The notes under the pieces were generated by a model. It did no database searches and was not told the DNA's origin. It was given only the letters and a program-made list of their open reading frames with translations. From Bacillus amyloliquefaciens DSM 7 = ATCC 23350 (GTDB lineage: Bacteria > Bacillota > Bacilli > Bacillales > Bacillaceae), in the NCBI RefSeq assembly GCF_000196735.1, contig NC_014551.1:3281001-3345000 (forward strand): a DNA stretch of 64,000 bases. The letters run 5' to 3'. The position numbers and the translations under genes are program-made. Of the stretch, positions 62,595-64,000 are shown in pieces. Position 1 is the stretch's first letter, and the number at the start of each line of letters is the position of its first letter.

Positions 62595-63429
62595 GTTCGG
62601 CAAGCCCTTCTTTTTGGCGGATGTCCCTGTTTTTATGATAACGGTTCATGACCGCGGGCGGCGTAATGGCGCGGATGAGCGGCTTTGCGATATACACGTA
62701 ATGGGAAAACGGCAGCTTCAGCCGTCTGCACGCCTGAAAAACGAGCACAGCATTATCAATGGAATACGTGAACGACCTCCGTTTAAACGCATCGCTGTCC
62801 TCTCTCACTTTATACAGCGTTTCTTGGAGATTGTACCCTCTGAAGCCCTCTTCAAAAAAGCGCAGCCACAAATCGATATCCTCCATCCGCCGCGTCCGCC
62901 TGACTGACCGGTAGCCGCCGAGCGCTTTGTACGCTTCGGCCCGCATCATAATGGTGCCGTGGCAGAACGGTGTGCCTTTCGCCATGATTTCCGGTTTCGG
63001 CACCGGCGGCAAAAGCCGGGCGCCCCTCACGCCGAATTCGTCAAATACGAGCATACCCGTGCCTACGACTTGATAGTGGGCGTGCTTGTTTAAGAAAGCG
63101 GCCTGTTTTTCCAGTCTCCTAGGGGCGGAGATATCGTCTCCGTCCTGTCTGGCGATATAATCCCCCGACGCGTATGTCAGACAGCGGTTCAAAGAAGCGG
63201 CAAGCCGTTGATTTGTCCTATTTTGAATCAGCGTAATCCGGTCGCTGTAATGATCCGCGTAACGGCGCGCAATCTGATACGTTCCGTCAGTTGACGCGTC
63301 ATCACACATAATCAGCTCCCAATTCTTATAAGATTGGCTCAGGATGGATTCAATACTCTCCGCCAATGTCTGTTCGCAATTATAAATTCCCATGATGACG
63401 GAAATTTTCGGTTGTGCTCCTGCATTCAT
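62587..63429 (-). CDS. epsE: Bifunctional EPS glycosyltransferase and flagellar clutch EpsE
   Basis: GT2 enzyme of 280 residues. SVIMGIYNCEQTLAESIESILSQSY opens the GT-A domain, IMCDDASTDGTY follows, and the DXD motif ARQDGDDIS has its first Asp at residue 96 (position 94 in B. subtilis numbering, needed for EPS synthesis). In B. subtilis EpsE also binds FliG and disengages the flagellar rotor when biofilm genes are on, a function separate from catalysis. It ends with a basic tail. It overlaps epsD by four bases (63429-63426). Confidence 0.93.
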   Translation of the reverse strand: MNAGAQPKISVIMGIYNCEQTLAESIESILSQSYKNWELIMCDDASTDGTYQIARRYADHYSDRITLIQNRTNQRLAASLNRCLTYASGDYIARQDGDDISAPRRLEKQAAFLNKHAHYQVVGTGMLVFDEFGVRGARLLPPVPKPEIMAKGTPFCHGTIMMRAEAYKALGGYRSVRRTRRMEDIDLWLRFFEEGFRGYNLQETLYKVREDSDAFKRRSFTYSIDNAVLVFQACRRLKLPFSHYVYIAKPLIRAITPPAVMNRYHKNRDIRQKEGLAEHD

Positions 63430-64000
63430 ACGCTTTTCTCCTTTTTATCCATATAACCGGCGTAAATATGCTCCATTTCCTTTACCGTGCGTGTTTCTGA
63501 AAAGCATTCCGCCGTACGGCGCCCTTTTTGCCCCATTGCTTTTCGCAGGCCGGGGGAGCGGTACAGCTTTCCAATCCGATCGGCAAACGCCGCGCTGTCT
63601 CCGGCCGGCACGAGAAAACCGTTCACGCCGTCTTCGATGATCTCACGGTGCCCCCTGTTATCTGCGGCAACGGCGGGCTTTTCGGCAGCCATTCCCTCAA
63701 GGACATTCATGCCGAGCCCTTCCCGGATACTTGAGGCGACAGACAGATCAGCAAGCTGAATGAGTTCATGAATGTCCCGGCAAAAACCGTAAAACCGCAC
63801 AATATCGGATACACCGAGTGATTCAGCCTTTTTTCTGTACGACTCTTCCATCGCGCCTTCTCCCGCAAATACAAGCTTCAGCTCAGGGATGCTGTTCTTC
63901 AGCAATGCCGCAGCCTCAATGAGGATACCCTGGTTTTTATTGCTGTTTAATTCAGCTGGATAAACGAGGATAAATTCTCCGGCGGTGAAGCCGTGTTTTT
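63426..64000 (-). CDS. epsD: EPS glycosyltransferase EpsD, C-terminal part
   Basis: The gene runs off the right end of the window; 190 C-terminal codons are present. They show a GT-B (GT4) C-terminal domain: FILVYPAELNSNKNQGILIEAAALL, LVFAGEGAMEESYRK, VRFYGFCRDIHELI, and the donor site SVASSIREGLGMNVLEGMAAEKPAVAADNRGHREIIEDG with the E-x7-E pattern. It resembles EpsD and stands before epsE as expected. The operon's promoter, its SinR sites and epsA-C are outside the window. Confidence 0.9.
   Translation of the reverse strand, partial: KHGFTAGEFILVYPAELNSNKNQGILIEAAALLKNSIPELKLVFAGEGAMEESYRKKAESLGVSDIVRFYGFCRDIHELIQLADLSVASSIREGLGMNVLEGMAAEKPAVAADNRGHREIIEDGVNGFLVPAGDSAAFADRIGKLYRSPGLRKAMGQKGRRTAECFSETRTVKEMEHIYAGYMDKKEKSV

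Overview
The window is chromosomal DNA of a Bacillus subtilis-group bacterium, most likely the B. velezensis/B. amyloliquefaciens branch. The glycolytic genes, CggR, AraR, SigL, the lut genes and the eps operon are close to their B. subtilis counterparts in length and order, but blocks present in B. subtilis are missing and others have been inserted. All identifications rest on reading the sequence and on remembered family features; no database search was run. I saw no rRNA, tRNA, CRISPR array, insertion sequence or prophage gene.

Layout. (1) 1-876: start of a lantibiotic self-protection ABC transporter (SpaF-like ATPase and the first codons of its permease) behind a SpaR-type box. (2) 876-9425: two tandem osmoprotectant ABC transporter operons, opuB (choline type) and opuC (broad type), each with a divergent GbsR-family regulator. 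(3) 9447-13621: MarC-family yvbG, a 20-codon cationic peptide ORF, two zinc-ribbon membrane proteins (one is the TcaA-like YvbJ) and the acetyltransferase YvbK. (4) 13666-22726: a nine-gene, tightly packed minus-strand operon for sugar-nucleotide modification plus an MFS exporter. It has no glycosyltransferase, and I do not recognise it as a described pathway; it is the main candidate for a new system. (5) 22993-24273: a secreted M28 aminopeptidase. (6) 24438-31654: the cggR-gapA-pgk-tpiA-pgm-eno glycolytic block with its CggR operator. (7) 31919-34629: araE (frameshifted) and araR with paired AraR operators. (8) 34664-39620: yvbT, yvbU (frameshifted), yvbV, and yvbW under a leucine T-box, with a 52-codon membrane peptide upstream. 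(9) 39772-43711: an RpiR-type regulator with a gluconate kinase and permease. (10) 43747-50644: lutCBA, an aminotransferase, lutR and lutP, with matching palindromes in front of lutA and lutP. (11) 50682-52288: sigL and yvfG. (12) 52302-64000: eps exopolysaccharide operon from epsO back to the 3' part of epsD.

How the parts work together. The opu systems import compatible solutes and their precursors, under linked repressors. CggR ties the lower glycolytic enzymes to sugar supply. AraR controls arabinose uptake. LutR probably controls both lactate oxidation (LutABC) and lactate uptake (LutP) through one palindromic site. The eps genes build the biofilm polysaccharide, and EpsE also acts on the flagellar motor. 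The nine-gene operon has enzymes for C6 oxidation, an SDR step, two aminations, an N-acyl transfer and a deacetylation of a sugar nucleotide, and ends in an efflux pump. This reads better as a small exported aminosugar metabolite, or a cell-surface decoration, than as a complete polysaccharide locus.

Two genes (araE, yvbU) carry frameshifts within 4 kb of each other. These are either real gene loss or sequence errors and should be checked against raw reads.
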